Under the pieces are notes generated by a model. It made no database searches and was not told where the DNA came from. It saw only the letters and a program-made list of their open reading frames with translations. Of a DNA stretch of 64,000 nucleotides, positions 12,766 through 24,078 are shown piece by piece (the stretch's first letter is position 1; every line of letters begins with the position of its first letter). The translations under genes and the position numbers were made by a program. This stretch comes from Anastatus disparis. Its lineage: Eukaryota; Arthropoda; Insecta; Hymenoptera; Eupelmidae. The stretch is from contig JAFFSR010000291.1 in the NCBI GenBank assembly GCA_017163975.1, positions 1,927,001-1,991,000 of the forward strand, given 5' to 3'.

Positions 12766-12875
12766 TCAAGAGGCGCGGCAGCGCCTCGACGGCGAGTTAA
12801 GGTACGAATACGAAAACGTCGAGGCGCTCCTCTTATACTTTGAATTAGAGTGTCGAAAATTTTAAAATAGAATCT
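12766..12875 (+). repeat. Conserved GC-rich double-hairpin repeat, copy 1
   Basis: Contains GAGGCGCGGCAGCGCCTC, a perfect short hairpin, followed by CGACG...CGTCGAGGCGC, which can alternatively pair with the first hairpin's right arm, then TCCTCTTATACTTTGAATTAG. A reverse-oriented copy lies at 50040-50136 and a partial one at 13199. It stands out sharply from AT-rich surroundings. It is not obviously a Helitron terminus because no CTRR end follows. Confidence 0.75.
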
Positions 12876-13198
12876 TTTGAAAATGCATTCATATATTTTA
12901 TAAATACAAATTGATAATGAAAGATTTTTATTTTATCTTTAATTTAAAAAAAGTTTTATGACGATCGGTTTACTCAATCTCGAGAAAACGTAATCTAAAA
13001 TTTTAAAGTGTCGATTTCGCGTTATGAAAATTCTTCTTCGTCATCAGCCCTTCAATTTTTGTTTCCAGCCTGTGACGTCACACTTTAATATTGTAGGAGA
13101 GCTATGAGCATATTTTTTATGTTTTTTGGCTATAGTATAGTAGTTAGTATGGTGCATGCGGTTTGTATTCAAGTTAGTATATCATGCTATAGTATATA

Positions 13199-13260
13199 TA
13201 TCGACGGCGAGTCAGGGTACGAATACGGAAATTATTTATTTATACTTATAATTAAAATAA
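13199..13260 (+). repeat. Partial copy of the GC-rich hairpin repeat
   Basis: TCGACGGCGAGTCAGGGTAC then GAATACGG match the loop region of the repeat at 12766-12875; the outer stem sequences are missing. Confidence 0.6.
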
Positions 13261-13319
13261 TATTTTCGTATAAACGTATTCTATAATTCTAACATAGTAT
13301 GATTTTTTTATTATCAACT

Positions 13320-14455
13320 AAACCCTTTCTTGTGAATGATGTTTCGTCGACCCGGAGGTCCTCCAACTCACCTAAACATCATCTACAGGAAATGACAAAA
13401 ATGTATATATTTCCAATTATAATACTAAATGTGTTTCCTCGTGGATGATGTTTCGTGATCCTGGCGGCCATCCTGGCCACCTGGACATCATCTCTAAGAA
13501 GTGACAAAAAATTTTAAATTATAATACTAGATTCACTTTCTCGAGAATGATGTTTCGTCGACTTGCAGGTCATCCAGGTCACCTGGACATCATCTCCAAG
13601 AAGTGACAAAAAATTTATATATTTCCCATGAAAATACTAGATGTGTTTCCTTGTGAATGATGTTTCGTGATCCTGGAGGCCATCCTGGCCACCTGGACAT
13701 CATCTCCAAGAAGTGACAAAAAATTTTAAATTATAATACTAGATTCACTTTCTCGAGAATGATGTTTCGTCGACCTGGAGGTCGTCCAGGTCACCTGGAC
13801 ATCATCTCCAAGAAGTGACAAAAAATTTTTAATTATAATACTAGATTCACTTTCTCGAGAATGATGTTTTGTCGACCTGGAGGTCGTCCAGGTCACCTGG
13901 ACATCATCTCCAAGAAGTGACAAAAAAATTATATATTTCCAATGAAAATACTAGATGTGTTTCCTTGTGAATGATATTTCGTGATCCTGGAGGCCATCCT
14001 GGCCACCTGGACATCATCTCCAGGAAGTGACAAAAAATTTTAAATTATAATACTAAATTCACTTTCTCGAGAATGATGTTTCGTCGACCTGGAGGTCGTC
14101 CAGGTCACCTGGACATCATCTCCAAGAAGTGACAAAAAATTTTTAATTATAATACTAGATTCACTTTCTCGAGAATGATGTTTTGTCGACCTGGAGGTCA
14201 TCTAGGTCACCTGGACATCATCTATAGGAAGTGACAAAAATTTATATATTTTCAATGATAATACTATATGTGTTTCCTTGTGAATGATGTTTCGTGATCC
14301 TGGAGGTTATCCTGGCCACCTGGACATCATCTCCAGGAAGTGACAAAAAATTTTTTAATTTCAATTATAATACTAGATGCACTTTCTGAATGATGTTTCG
14401 TCGACCTAGAGGTTGTCCAGGTCACCTGGACATCATCTTCAGGAAGTGATAAAAA
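13320..14455 (+). repeat. ~105-bp minisatellite with trimeric higher-order structure
   Basis: Eleven units. The landmark GATGTTTCGT starts at 13338, 13447, 13549, 13659, 13761, 13863, 13973, 14075, 14177, 14286 and 14392. Two subtypes alternate: type A (GTCGACCTGGAGGTCGTCC, 102 bp) and type B (GTGATCCTGGAGGCCATCC, 109-110 bp). From 13659 they follow a B-A-A order with a ~314-bp super-period. Every unit contains ATGATGT...ACATCATC and nested CCTGGAGG/CCAGGT inverted repeats, so each can fold. Open frames across it are repeat artefacts. Confidence 0.92.
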
Positions 14456-14739
14456 TGTACGTTAATTTGTAATTAATGTATTCAAGTCGTCTACTGAAAA
14501 ATCGTGTTACGATTAATTAAACATAAAAAAATTAATTGAACATAAATGTTTAATTTAATTAAACATTTTATCAAATTTTGTTCACTTTCTAATTTTTTTT
14601 GTTTTGAATATTTAATTGTCTACAATTTCTTTATAAATTTTAAAAAGATTTTTTGTTATATTTCGTATCTAGTTTTATAGAGTTATACAAAAGTTATATA
14701 TAATCATTTTCAGATACAAACTATATCCAGTAAACTATA

Positions 14740-15480
14740 TCGAGTACTTCCGTATTTAATTCATTCTTTTTGATATGAAGTTCGTAATCTTTCAAACTAT
14801 TAAATAAATATACAATTTTGGCTGAAGAAAGTTTAAAAATCAATCAAGTAATCGTCGAGTATTACTTTATTCAATTCATTCTTTTTAATAAAAAGGAATG
14901 AAATTGACATTGATTAATAAGCTCTTTTGTTTCAACTTTTTTAAATAATATAAAATTCATAAAAATACCATTAAACTATTTTTTTATTTTATAATTTTAT
15001 CAAATTTCTTGAAATTTTTTGAATATTATAACTGTTAATTTTGTTTTTAATCATTATTCAAATTGATAAATACTATTTAATCTTTATTATTACTTTTAAA
15101 AAAGTATATTTTAGGCGAGTTCAGGTATTGAATAGTATAGTATTCTTTAGAACATTTTTTCTAAATATTTTATTTTACCCAATACATAATATTTTTTTTA
15201 TTTTAGCTTTCGAAAGTACTGAATTATCATCATCAAGTTTATACTTTTTATTTGATTTATCTTTAGTTTTTGCTTAAGAAAGTTTTGAAATCAATCAAGC
15301 AATCGTCGAGTACTTCCGTATTAATTCATTCTTTTTAATATGAAGTTCATAATATGAATAATATGAAATTCATAAAATATTTACAGTTTTGGCTAAAGAA
15401 AGTTTCGAAATCAATCAAGCAATCGTCGAGTACTTCTGTATTCAATTCATTTTTTTTAAAGCTTTTTTTAGAGCTTTAAA
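14740..15480 (+). repeat. Truncated copies of the 47-49.7 kb element
   Basis: The blocks AAATCAATCAAGCAATCGTC (near 14830, 15280, 15405) and AGTATAGTATTCTTTAGAAC (near 15135) are the same dispersed repeats that build both arms of the palindrome at 47175-49685. Here they lie in one orientation only, so this is a broken or solo arm. Confidence 0.75.
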
Positions 15481-16125
15481 ACATATTAAATTTTACTAAA
15501 TATCTACAAAATAACTTGCCAGGCCCGTAGATTAATAGTTCATGGTGTAATTGATAATTTTAAAGTTTTTATAGTAAAAAAAAGCGAAAGAAAACTAAGA
15601 ATATTGAATTCTCTGCGTTACATAACATCACATATAAAAAAAATAATTTTTTTAAATATACATCAATACCTTCTAATCCTCTTTTAAAATTTGGTATCAA
15701 ATAAAATGTTTATATTTTTATAACGGACATATTTTAATACATTTTGATACCTTTATACCTACATCGATGTCATTTTATGAATTTAAAAAAACCGCTTTAC
15801 AAAATATTTCTAAAAAGAAAATCCGAAATTATGTAGTGCATTATGTTATATTTCAATACCTTTTAAAACTTTTTATACTTGTTACATCTTTTGATTATTC
15901 TTATGAGATAAATTTAGTCATGGATCTAATCAAAAACATTGCGGAGTGTAAAATAATTTAGTAAAAAAACTATTTGAATTATTTTAAAATAAGACTAGAA
16001 AGAATTCGTCAACCGACTCCTGAGTCTTTTTATAATATAAACCTTTCAAAATTCAGAATATTGCTTCTCAAGTAAGCCAACACTTTCACCTTTTGTGGCG
16101 TTTTTTTAAAAAATTTGAGAGCCCT
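15481..16125. other. AT-rich DNA, nothing recognised
   Basis: No ORF, inverted repeat or tandem unit that I can support. A 64-codon open frame at 15767-15961 is low-complexity and has no recognisable motif. Confidence 0.4.
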
Positions 16126-16129
16126 AGGA

Positions 16130-16760
16130 GATTCTACACGTCATAAATTATTAAAGTAGATAGCAAAAGCTATTATTCAAGCTTTGATGAAAGTCTCTAG
16201 GTGGTTTAGAACGAAAGTTAAAACAGTTAACGATTTTTATAAACTGAAGGTAATAAATCCGTGAACGTTCATTTTATCCGACTTTGAAATTGGTCTCAAC
16301 TTATTTATAACACCGGCTTTGTATCAGCTAGTAATTCACCAAAAATCAAATTGAACGTCTTCTCTTACAGTTTTATCATCTTGGATAAAACTTTTTTTAG
16401 TCAAGTTTAATGTGCCAACAGCATCGCGAAATAATGTTATAAGAAAAAAATAAAGTTGTTTATTTTAGATGTTAGCAGACTTACATTTATACTTCATCAA
16501 AGATATTGAAATTACAAGCAATAATTTTTAATTAGAGCTTCAATAAGAGTCCTGAAGTATCATAGAAATTAAGTTATAGGAAATTTAAGACCAATCTAAA
16601 AATCGGCTAGAGTAAGCGTTCACGGATTTGATACCTTGAGAAAATAAAAAATTCTCAAACTGTTATAACTTTTATTCTAAACGACCTAGAGACCTATACT
16701 CAAGCATAAAATCAAGTTTTTTATCGCTCATTTCATAATTTATAGCCTGTTGAATCTTTT
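16130..16760. mobile_element. Degenerate palindromic element
   Basis: AATCCGTGAACGTTCA (about 16256) is mirrored by GCGTTCACGGATTTGATACC (about 16615), and AAGTCTCTAGGTGGTTTAGA by TCTAAACGACCTAGAGACC. Arms of ~250 bp are clearly diverged, so this is an old element; exact ends are uncertain. Confidence 0.6.
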
Positions 16761-17700
16761 AAGGTTTTCGCATTTATGAGTAGAAGACGCAACAGCTGGG
16801 TGTATTGATTTACTTGTGAAGCAAAATACTGAATTATGAGAGGTTCAAATAATAGTAAAATCGTAGGATACCATTGACCAGGCCTATTTGGCCTCATTTT
16901 ACGTGACTTATAGAAAGTTTTCTTGTAAGATTTAGTGAATTTGAAGTTGTCCGGCCAGAGTTACAATGATCTAAATTTTGTAAAAACGTATATTTTAGAA
17001 ATTTTGCAAACTTTAAACCTTTGTATCTCCGTCAATTTTAAACCTTTTTGAAAATTTAAAAATGCAAATTAAAGCTTTCTTTTTGACCAATAAAACAAAA
17101 TTTTGATAATTTAAAAATATCAAAATTCAAATGAGTTACAGCTGTTTAAAAATTGTCAAAAATGTCAAAAATCAGTATTTTATTCTAAGAGTTTTCAGAA
17201 GCCTGATTAGAATTTTTTAAAAATATAATTACGAAAATTTAAAATTAACATAAAAACGAAGAAATTGCCGCCTGCCGAATTAAAATATGTTAAAAATTCG
17301 AGTCTTGGCAGAATTTTGAAAAAGAGTGAAAAACAGCCGAAAAAAGCGGAGTTTTTGACCTTTGAAAGGCCATATTTCGGCGAGTTTTGCACTTAGAGAG
17401 CTGAAATTTTGCACAGATTCCTAACTTTAATAATACTAAAACATATCTCAAAATCAGCAAAATCGGTGATCCACATGCGCACACTTTTATAAAAAGATGT
17501 TATTTTGACCCATTATTATTTTTAATTTCAATAAATATATATACAGCCAAGTGAATTTTATTTATCTATATTGGAAAAGTCAAATTTATCAAGTTTTTTA
17601 TTGGATTTCTAAAGGAGAAATTTTAGTCTATTTTGAATATTACCCTCTAGAATTTTGGATTCAACAACAATCAACCAATCGATTAATGCTATAGTATCTG
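16761..17700. other. AT-rich DNA, nothing recognised
   Basis: Only short open frames occur (two overlapping ones on the minus strand at 17207-17484), with low-complexity translations. I see no coding, repeat or RNA signal. Confidence 0.4.
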
Positions 17701-17703
17701 GAG

Positions 17704-18270
17704 TATTATTATTATTATTTCTTTTTATTGGCCACTAAAATATATTACACAGCCATTACACTATTAAAAATTGGCATATGTAGGAAGATACAAAATTATA
17801 ATACATTTATTACATATATTTTTCGACAAGGTATAAAATCAATATTATACAGGAATACTTTCTCTTATCGTTACGCTTGAAATTTAAAATGAATTATTAA
17901 CTGTGGGGCGAGTCCCCTATCTGGAGTAAACTCTCTGCTAATTGAAATGACATCTCTTTGGTATTTAACTCTACTAAGGAAGGTTTTCAAGTTGTTTCAG
18001 ATTCATAACATTAGGAAAACTATCAAATTCGAATATAAATTTGGCTGGAGTCAGAGAAACATCAAGGTCATCTGCTTCGCTCAATTCATTGTTGTCATTA
18101 GCATCGTCATTGCTGAGAGTTTTATCATGATCCGTTTTTATTCTTTTGTTTGATTTGTTGGTCTGACCACTCATTTTAGTTGGTTTTTAAATCATCCGCA
18201 GTCTTAAACTTATTCTTATTAACTATAACAGTAAACGAGCTAGAGCTAGAAAAGGAGTCTAAAGGCCTTT
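17704..18270 (-). mobile_element. Internally deleted non-LTR retrotransposon remnant
   Basis: Read on the minus strand, an open 66-codon frame starting at 18174 has protein-like composition (MSGQTNKSNKRIKTDHDK start, acidic DD-rich stretch, then TPAKFIFEF) and resembles the beginning of a LINE ORF1/gag. It stops at 17974. About 240 bp later the strand ends with TGGCCAATAAAAAG followed by AATAATAATAAT at 17704-17719, a 3' UTR with polyadenylation-like signal and a TAA-type tail as in I/Jockey-like elements. ORF2 is missing, so this is a deletion derivative or SINE-like copy. I infer the family only from layout. Confidence 0.55.
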
Positions 18271-18344
18271 TCAGATAAGTTTCACATTCCATGTAGTCAT
18301 TTTAGAAGTAATGTTCGCACTGCTAATTTATTGTGTAAGTAAAG

Positions 18345-19064
18345 ATGAAGTATTTTCTTAAGTTAACTGACAAGGAGAGTGTTTCACCTTAGAGTCACCA
18401 ATTTTGCTCAAATTTTGAGAATGTTTTCTGGGTGCAGAAACATAAAGAAAGCCAATATTTTAGAGGCTAACACTCAATATTTCCCTAATTATAGGTGATT
18501 GAAGAAAATCACTAAAAAAGTCACTAGATTTTTAAATGCTTATAGTATCTCATCATTGTTAGCTAAAAGTTTATACCTTTTTTTAAATTAAAACTGAGCT
18601 AAAATTCTTTTGAAATAGCACCTATAGCATCTCAAAATATTATTTTTTCTCAAAGTTTGAGCGTAATAAAGATTGGACCTGAATTTGTTGTTTAAAATAT
18701 TAATTGATAATAAAAGCTAAAATTGAGTTTAATCTTTATTATGCTATAACTTAGGGAAAAAATAATATTTCGATATGCTATAACTATTTTGAAAGGATTT
18801 TAGCTCAGCTTTCATTAAAAAAAAGGTATAAACTTCTAGCTAATAATGCTGAGGAACTATAAGCGTTTGAAAATCTAGTATCTTTTCTAGTGATTTTCTT
18901 CAATGGCCTGTAACTAGGGAAATATTGAGCGTTGGTCTCTAAAATTTTGGCTTTCTTCATATTTCTGCATCCAGAAAATATTCCCTAAATTTGTGCAAAA
19001 ACGGTGATCTGAAGGTGAAACACTCTCCTTGTCAGTTAAATTAAGAAAATACTTCATCTTTACC
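18345..19064. mobile_element. Palindromic element, family A copy 1
   Basis: Arms of ~350 bp: GGAGAGTGTTTCACCTTAGA near 18375 mirrors AGGTGAAACACTCTCCTTGT near 19010, and the match continues to a centre near 18700. A shorter, clearer member of the same family is at 31921-32245 (shared ends with ...ACTCTCCT). No ORF. Confidence 0.82.
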
Positions 19065-20073
19065 TGCCCTTCGCCTCTTAACAAAAATGAAATTTAATGT
19101 CTTCTGACGCCCCAAAGCGCCCTTTTTCTTTCCTTTTTATTTTTATTGTACATTGTTATAATTTTTATCTTTATTTAATTATTTTTTATATTTTTCGTTA
19201 TTAATTGTTATATTTTTAATTTTTATACAATTATCATTTATGCTATCATGTTATTATTAGATTTTTTTAGTTACTTGCATTTTAATTTTAATTGATTTTT
19301 TTTAGTATTTTCAAATTATTTATTTTCTTTTGTCTTAAAAAATACATTTTATTTAGTTATTTTGTTATTTTTAGTTATATTTTAATTTTATTTAATTATT
19401 ATATTCAATTTATTAAATGATTTTCCTTTATTAAAGGCATAGTAAGCGCGTGACCTATATACAATGATATACATATAGGTCAACGCGTGGTTGGCTCACT
19501 GCGCGCTAACTATGTCTTAATATTTAAGCTTATAAAAGCGAGCGAGACGGAGAATTAAAATCCCGAAACTTTGTCAAGCCCGTAAGCGCGCGCAACTTTA
19601 AAAGCTCCTCACCATTGTAAGAGAGATGGAGAGAAGCTCGGCGCATATATAAACGAGAGCTTGGCTGACTCTTATACCTTATTCTTCAATTGACTCCAAT
19701 AGCTAACACATTGGGGCATACAAGCGCTTAGGCTTAACGCTCTTGGTTACTTAAGTTGATATTTAATAAAATATATCTTGGCTCAGCAAAGAAAATAATT
19801 AGGACATACAAACGCTCAAGTTTAACGCCCTTTGTTTCTTAAAGTCAAAATTTAAAATAAAATTTGATTTTTTTGGTCATTTCATAAAACCGATAACAAT
19901 TGGGACATACAAGCGCTTAGGCTTAACGCCCTTTATCACCTATGGTTATTTTAAAAAAAGTATAAATTAGGCTCCATTGACTCTGGGGACATACAAGCGC
20001 CCTAATAATATCACAAGCTATCAATTCAAAGAAAAATTTAATTGAGCTTGCGTTGTTAAATAGCTTCTCCTTT

Positions 20074-20076
<3 letters not shown>

Positions 20077-20128
<52 letters not shown>
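20077..20128. repeat. (TA)n microsatellite
   Basis: Uninterrupted TA dinucleotides of about 50 bp. An apparent minus-strand ORF through it (YIYIYI...) is spurious. Confidence 0.95.
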
Positions 20129-20130
<2 letters not shown>

Positions 20131-20269
20131 AAATAAATAAACATTTAATATAATCTATATGTTTTCTTTTATTGTTTTTAATAATAAATATATTAAAATT
20201 TCATATATTAGCAAAGGAAACGCGCCTTTATTAATAAGCTGGTGTTTCACCAATAAAATATTTAACAGC

Positions 20270-20455
20270 TACCCTCCAATCTGGCCTATTGCCCGAACGG
20301 AGCTTGCGTAGTTTGTTGAAAAGGGACCTAGCAGCTACACTCCAATCCGGCCTACTGCCCGAGCGGAGCTTTTTGTAGTTTGTTAGTGAAGTATTCAATA
20401 ACTACCCTCCAATCTGGCCTATTGCCCGAACGGAGCTTGCGTACTTTATTAAATA
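20270..20455 (+). repeat. Three ~66-bp tandem repeats upstream of the 130-aa ORF
   Basis: CCAATCTGGCCTATTGCCCG followed by AACGGAGCTTGCGTA recurs at about 20277, 20343 and 20410. It is GC-richer than the surroundings and lies inside the presumed LTR or leader. Confidence 0.85.
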
Positions 20456-20693
20456 CATCTAAGAAAAATTTACAAATAGCGTTCTTAAAATTTTAAATCT
20501 ACGTAAAAATAACGTCACATTTATATTACATAGTAATTAATACAGCATCAAATTTGGACCATTATTAATTTTTTTTTTTTGAAAAGTATCTATTATTCAT
20601 TTGGGTACGTTACAACTGGCAACCCTGCCAGGATTAGTTACGTAGAATTTAAACACAAAAAAATATATACGTTTTATTATAATAACAATTGAA

Positions 20694-21086
20694 ATGATAC
20701 AAGACCTCGCGATAGATAGTTTCGTGCAGTCGCGAATTGCCGAGCTATTTGCACGTATCGGGCGCATTGAAAGCCTTGATGCTGATCGTTGGGATATGGT
20801 GTCTGTATTATCTGATAACGTAGAATTTTTACGCGAACAAAACATTAAATTGATCGATACCGCGGATCAACAAGGGCGAAAAATTAAGAACCTAAAAAAT
20901 ACAAGTAAAGCCTTATGCGAAGCCGTAAGACGTCTGGCGAATGAAAAAGAAAATATTTGTGTTCGTTTAGGCATTTTTACGAGTGTCACGATTAAAAACT
21001 TTACCACTTACAAAATAAAAAATGAAGAGCTTGATAATAAATTAAACGAGTTAACTGCTCAAATCGAAAAATTAGCCTTAAATTAA
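20694..21086 (+). CDS. 130-aa coiled-coil protein of unknown function (possible gag-like ORF)
   Basis: The frame has balanced codon use unlike the low-complexity ORFs around it. The protein is charged and heptad-rich: residues about 10-75 (RIAELFARIGRIESL, then VEFLREQNIKLID) and about 105-130 (ELDNKLNELTAQIEKLALN) look like two coiled coils separated by a short polar linker. There are no Cys/His motifs, signal peptide or membrane segments. It begins 83 bp after the presumed LTR end and primer-binding site, the position of a gag ORF, so a small gag-like or accessory ORF of a decayed LTR element is the simplest reading. No RT or protease sequence follows. I do not recognise the family; an independent small host gene is possible. 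Confidence 0.5.
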   Translation: MIQDLAIDSFVQSRIAELFARIGRIESLDADRWDMVSVLSDNVEFLREQNIKLIDTADQQGRKIKNLKNTSKALCEAVRRLANEKENICVRLGIFTSVTIKNFTTYKIKNEELDNKLNELTAQIEKLALN

Positions 21087-21747
21087 TTCGTAACGTAAAA
21101 TAAAAATTAAAAAATATCTTTTTTATGTTAAATTAAAAAAGCTCGGGTCTACATTAAATAAATCGATACCATAAAAATTAAAATAAATTAATAAAGTAGA
21201 AAAAAATCCTTTCATGATGTAGGGTGCAAAGAAAATTCTTCGTGCGTGTTACCAAGACGTTTAAACGTCCTTGCGAGATGAAAGTATATCTAAGGACAAT
21301 AAAAAGCATCTAGAGTGGGAAGCGGCGGTTTCTGACTCAGAAATAAACAATTTTTTCATTAAAAATTTTTTTATATCATGCGTATTTTTTGAGATAATAG
21401 CTATTGAAAAAAATCGTTTTTTTTCATAAAAAATGACCATAACTACCGTAAAATCGACTCCTTTAGCTTTTACCTCCATTTTGTTTTTCTATGATTCGAT
21501 AATTTCCGCAAAAATGGCAGGCATTTGAATAGGGGCAAAAAAAATTGAATATTTTTTAGTTAGTTTTTTACGTATAAGGCATGTATTTTTTAATTTTTTT
21601 TTGCTCAACTCGGCTGAAACTAAAGGTTTTGAAACCCTTTTTAAAACCCCTTTGGAATTTTTTAATTACGACAATTTTACACTGAGCCACAAAACTTTAA
21701 AGTTTTATCGATTTTCATGTAGGGTGGGCAAATGTGACTGGAGGGTA

Positions 21748-21748
<1 letters not shown>
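21087..21748. other. AT-rich spacer, nothing recognised
   Basis: Apart from GTAGGGTGGGCAAATGTGAC near 21718, which recurs in similar form near 23652 (GGGTGGGCAAAAGTACCTGG), I see no structure. That shared block may mark ends of a larger decayed element enclosing the palindromes in between. Confidence 0.4.

Positions 21749-21801
<53 letters not shown>
21749..21801. repeat. (TA)n microsatellite
   Basis: About 50 bp of TA repeats immediately left of the palindromic element that begins at 21813. Confidence 0.95.
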
Positions 21802-21805
<4 letters not shown>

Positions 21806-21812
21806 GTGTATA

Positions 21813-22880
21813 TATAGGTGGTTCTCTGTCAAATCGACCATCAAAAAAATTTTTTTCGTCCCAAACTTTTTTACATGTTCTTTTTTATGTCTTCAATTAC
21901 CGTAAATTTTTTAAAATTTTTATTTATTTTAAAAGATATAGAACATCAAAGTTGCACGTTTTCCTAATTTTTTCGATTTTGGACCATTGTTAGTGAATTA
22001 TAGCTCTAGAACGAAGCAATTTTTATTATAGATTTTAAATTATAATTTTTTTAGGAAATTTTTTCAATTTTGGAAAAAAAATATTTTAAAAGTAATATTA
22101 GTTAACTTAAACTGATATATATCAAATTTATAACTTGAAATTTAAAAATTTTTAAGTTCCATCATCCAGACCAACATGAAAAATACATGAAGATAGTGTT
22201 TTAGTACAAAAGTATTGGTATATGTGACAGAATAGTAATTTAGCTGTACATTCTGTTAAGAATTAAAATCGTAGTCAAATTATACTGAAAAACATTTAAA
22301 ATGGCTATTTAACTCTAATAACAAAGAGTTCGAATATGCACAAATATTTTCTTACTGGAAAGAATTATTTTCGAGATAGTTTTAGATTCTCAGTATAATT
22401 TGACTACTATTTTAATTTTTAACAGAGAGTACAGCTCAAAATACAGCTAAATTTCTATTCTGTGATAGATGTCAAAACTTTTGTACTAAAAAAAGCTGTC
22501 TTCATAGATTTTTTCACCTTGGTCTGGATGATCAAACTTGAAAATTTTTAGATTCCAAGTTATAAATAACATATATCAGTTTAAGTTAACTAATATTGCT
22601 TTAGAAATATTTTTTTTCCAAAATTGAAAAAATTTCATAAAAAAACTACATTAAAACCTATAATGAAAAATGCTTTATTGTGGAGCTATAATTCACTAAA
22701 AATAGTCTAAAATTGCAAAAATCAGGGAAAGGTCCAGCTTTGATGTTCTATATCTTCTAAAATAAGTACGGAAAAAATCAGAAAAAATTCAGAGTAATTT
22801 AGGACATAAATAAGGACATGTAAAAAAAATTAAGCAAAAACAAATTACTTAAGGGCCCATTTGACAGAGAACCACCCATA
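21813..22880. mobile_element. 1.07-kb palindromic element, GGTGGTTCTCTGTC ends
   Basis: Termini TATAGGTGGTTCTCTGTCAA and TTTGACAGAGAACCACCCATA are inverted copies, and pairing continues almost to the centre near 22345, giving arms of ~500 bp at roughly 80-90% identity. No ORF. Flanked on both sides by TATATA, consistent with insertion into TA. Confidence 0.88.
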
Positions 22881-22892
22881 CATATATATTTG

Positions 22893-22991
22893 TTATATAT
22901 GTCCTTTGGCCGTATTCAAGTAAAATACAAATCGAGAACAATGTTTGTTGTTTCCGGATTTCACCTGAATAAACGGCCAAAGGATATAGAT
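22893..22991. repeat. Small inverted repeat
   Basis: TATATGTCCTTTGGCCGTAT pairs with AACGGCCAAAGGATATA across a ~50-bp loop. It abuts the preceding element. Confidence 0.7.
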
Positions 22992-23339
22992 GATTTTATG
23001 TCCGAAGTAAACTGCATGAGGAACTATAACTTATTAGTTACAAAATATTAATGTTTTATCCAATGCTTTTTAAATTTAATTTTCATTCTATTGATTTTTT
23101 CTTTTGTTTCTTAGATTGACATTTCTTAATGAGTAAAGCTGCTTTCAAAGCGTAAGTCATTTTTTTCACTAACTTGCGTTCGATATGATTGCTCTTTGGT
23201 CATATTGAACGAAACATAATAGCATCGGTGGTGCTATATTGATTCCTCCTGGGACACATTAATATGCGGTTTTACACGAAACTAATGGTTTTTGTAAAAG
23301 TAGTTGTAGCTCTGTAGGTTTTGAGTTTACAGAAAAATT

Positions 23340-23650
23340 GTAAAAAGAAAAAATGTTGATTTTTGTAAAAACAATCAATGTATCAAGTTCTAAAATAAAA
23401 TTAAAAAAAAAAAATTTTTTTCCATTTTTTCATTATAAAAAAAATTTTTTTGTTATAAGATATACATCTGATAAAACGTTTTTTTGTTCTTATTTTTTTA
23501 TTTTTCTTTATTTTGCCTGAATACATATTTGTTTTTGAATAAAATAAAAAAATTTTTTATAGTAAAAAAATGGAAAAAAAATTTTTTTTTTTATTATATT
23601 TTAGAACTTAATAGATTGATAGTTTTCACAAATTTTTAATAATTTTAGTC
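23340..23650. repeat. AT-rich palindrome
   Basis: CAATGTATCAAGTTCTAAAA near 23367 mirrors TTTTAGAACTTAATAGATTG near 23600; the intervening arms are long A/T runs. Low complexity limits confidence in exact ends. Confidence 0.6.
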
Positions 23651-23654
23651 TAGG

Positions 23655-24078
23655 GTGGGCAAAAGTACCTGGACTGCAGTGTATTAATGTATGAAGTAGT
23701 ACTCTTTATTCTTATTATAATGCCCTTTACGTCGTTCATACGAAAGTAACAGTCTTTTACCGATAGTGGTTCTTTTTATAGAGTTGGTGTTAAATATTTG
23801 AGATATTTTTCTTTTACATTTTTAGAACGATACAACATGAGTCGACAGGCATTACAGATAATGTGAGGAACCCATTTTATATTTTTGTGTTTTAACTTAT
23901 GATTAAACTAACTTCGGTAGAGACCTTCCACTTCTTCAAATATTTCTTTTCTTAAAGATTTCACTTCATATTTACTGCAAATGTAACAAAATGAATCTGG
24001 ACATTTATCATAATTGTGAATTCGAAAGAGGCTCGAAATCTTTTTTTGTATATAACTCTTTTTAGTTGTGTCTACCAT
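23655..24078 (-). pseudogene. Decayed N-terminal part of a Cys-rich transposon-family protein
   Basis: On the minus strand a frame runs from ATG at 24078 to about 23655 with two in-frame stops (near residue 59 and about 40 codons further). It contains FCYICSKYEVKSLRKEIF, then WVPHIICNACRLMLYR, then KEPLSVKDCYF. This spacing (CYIC..., CNAC, ...DCYF) is that of the N-terminal zinc-binding region of a large uncharacterised arthropod and cnidarian transposon-derived family. The C-terminal half is absent here, but an unrelated locus of what looks like the same family lies at 34264-34850. The stops sit where the family has aromatic residues (TAG, TAA), consistent with point decay. Confidence 0.72.

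Larger units (their letters stand above)
19099..20611 (+). mobile_element. Probable LTR / 5' region of a retrotransposon
   Basis: Begins TGTCTTCTGACGCCCC and ends GTTACA directly before AC-TGGCAACCCTGCCAGGAT, which has the placement and TGG start of a primer-binding site. A TATA box (TATATAAA, 19645-19652) sits mid-segment, followed by purine-rich DNA and four ~95-bp repeats of GGGACATACAAGCGCTTAGG (19711, 19798, 19899, 19983). No second LTR is found in the window, so borders rest on motif placement only; a Pao/BEL or gypsy LTR is likely. Confidence 0.5.

Noticed and set aside
13726..13923. 65-codon minus-strand frame with internal repeat
   Set aside because: A by-product of two minisatellite units of 102 bp, a multiple of three.
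19923..20144. Minus-strand frame YIYIYI...
   Set aside because: Translation of a TA microsatellite.
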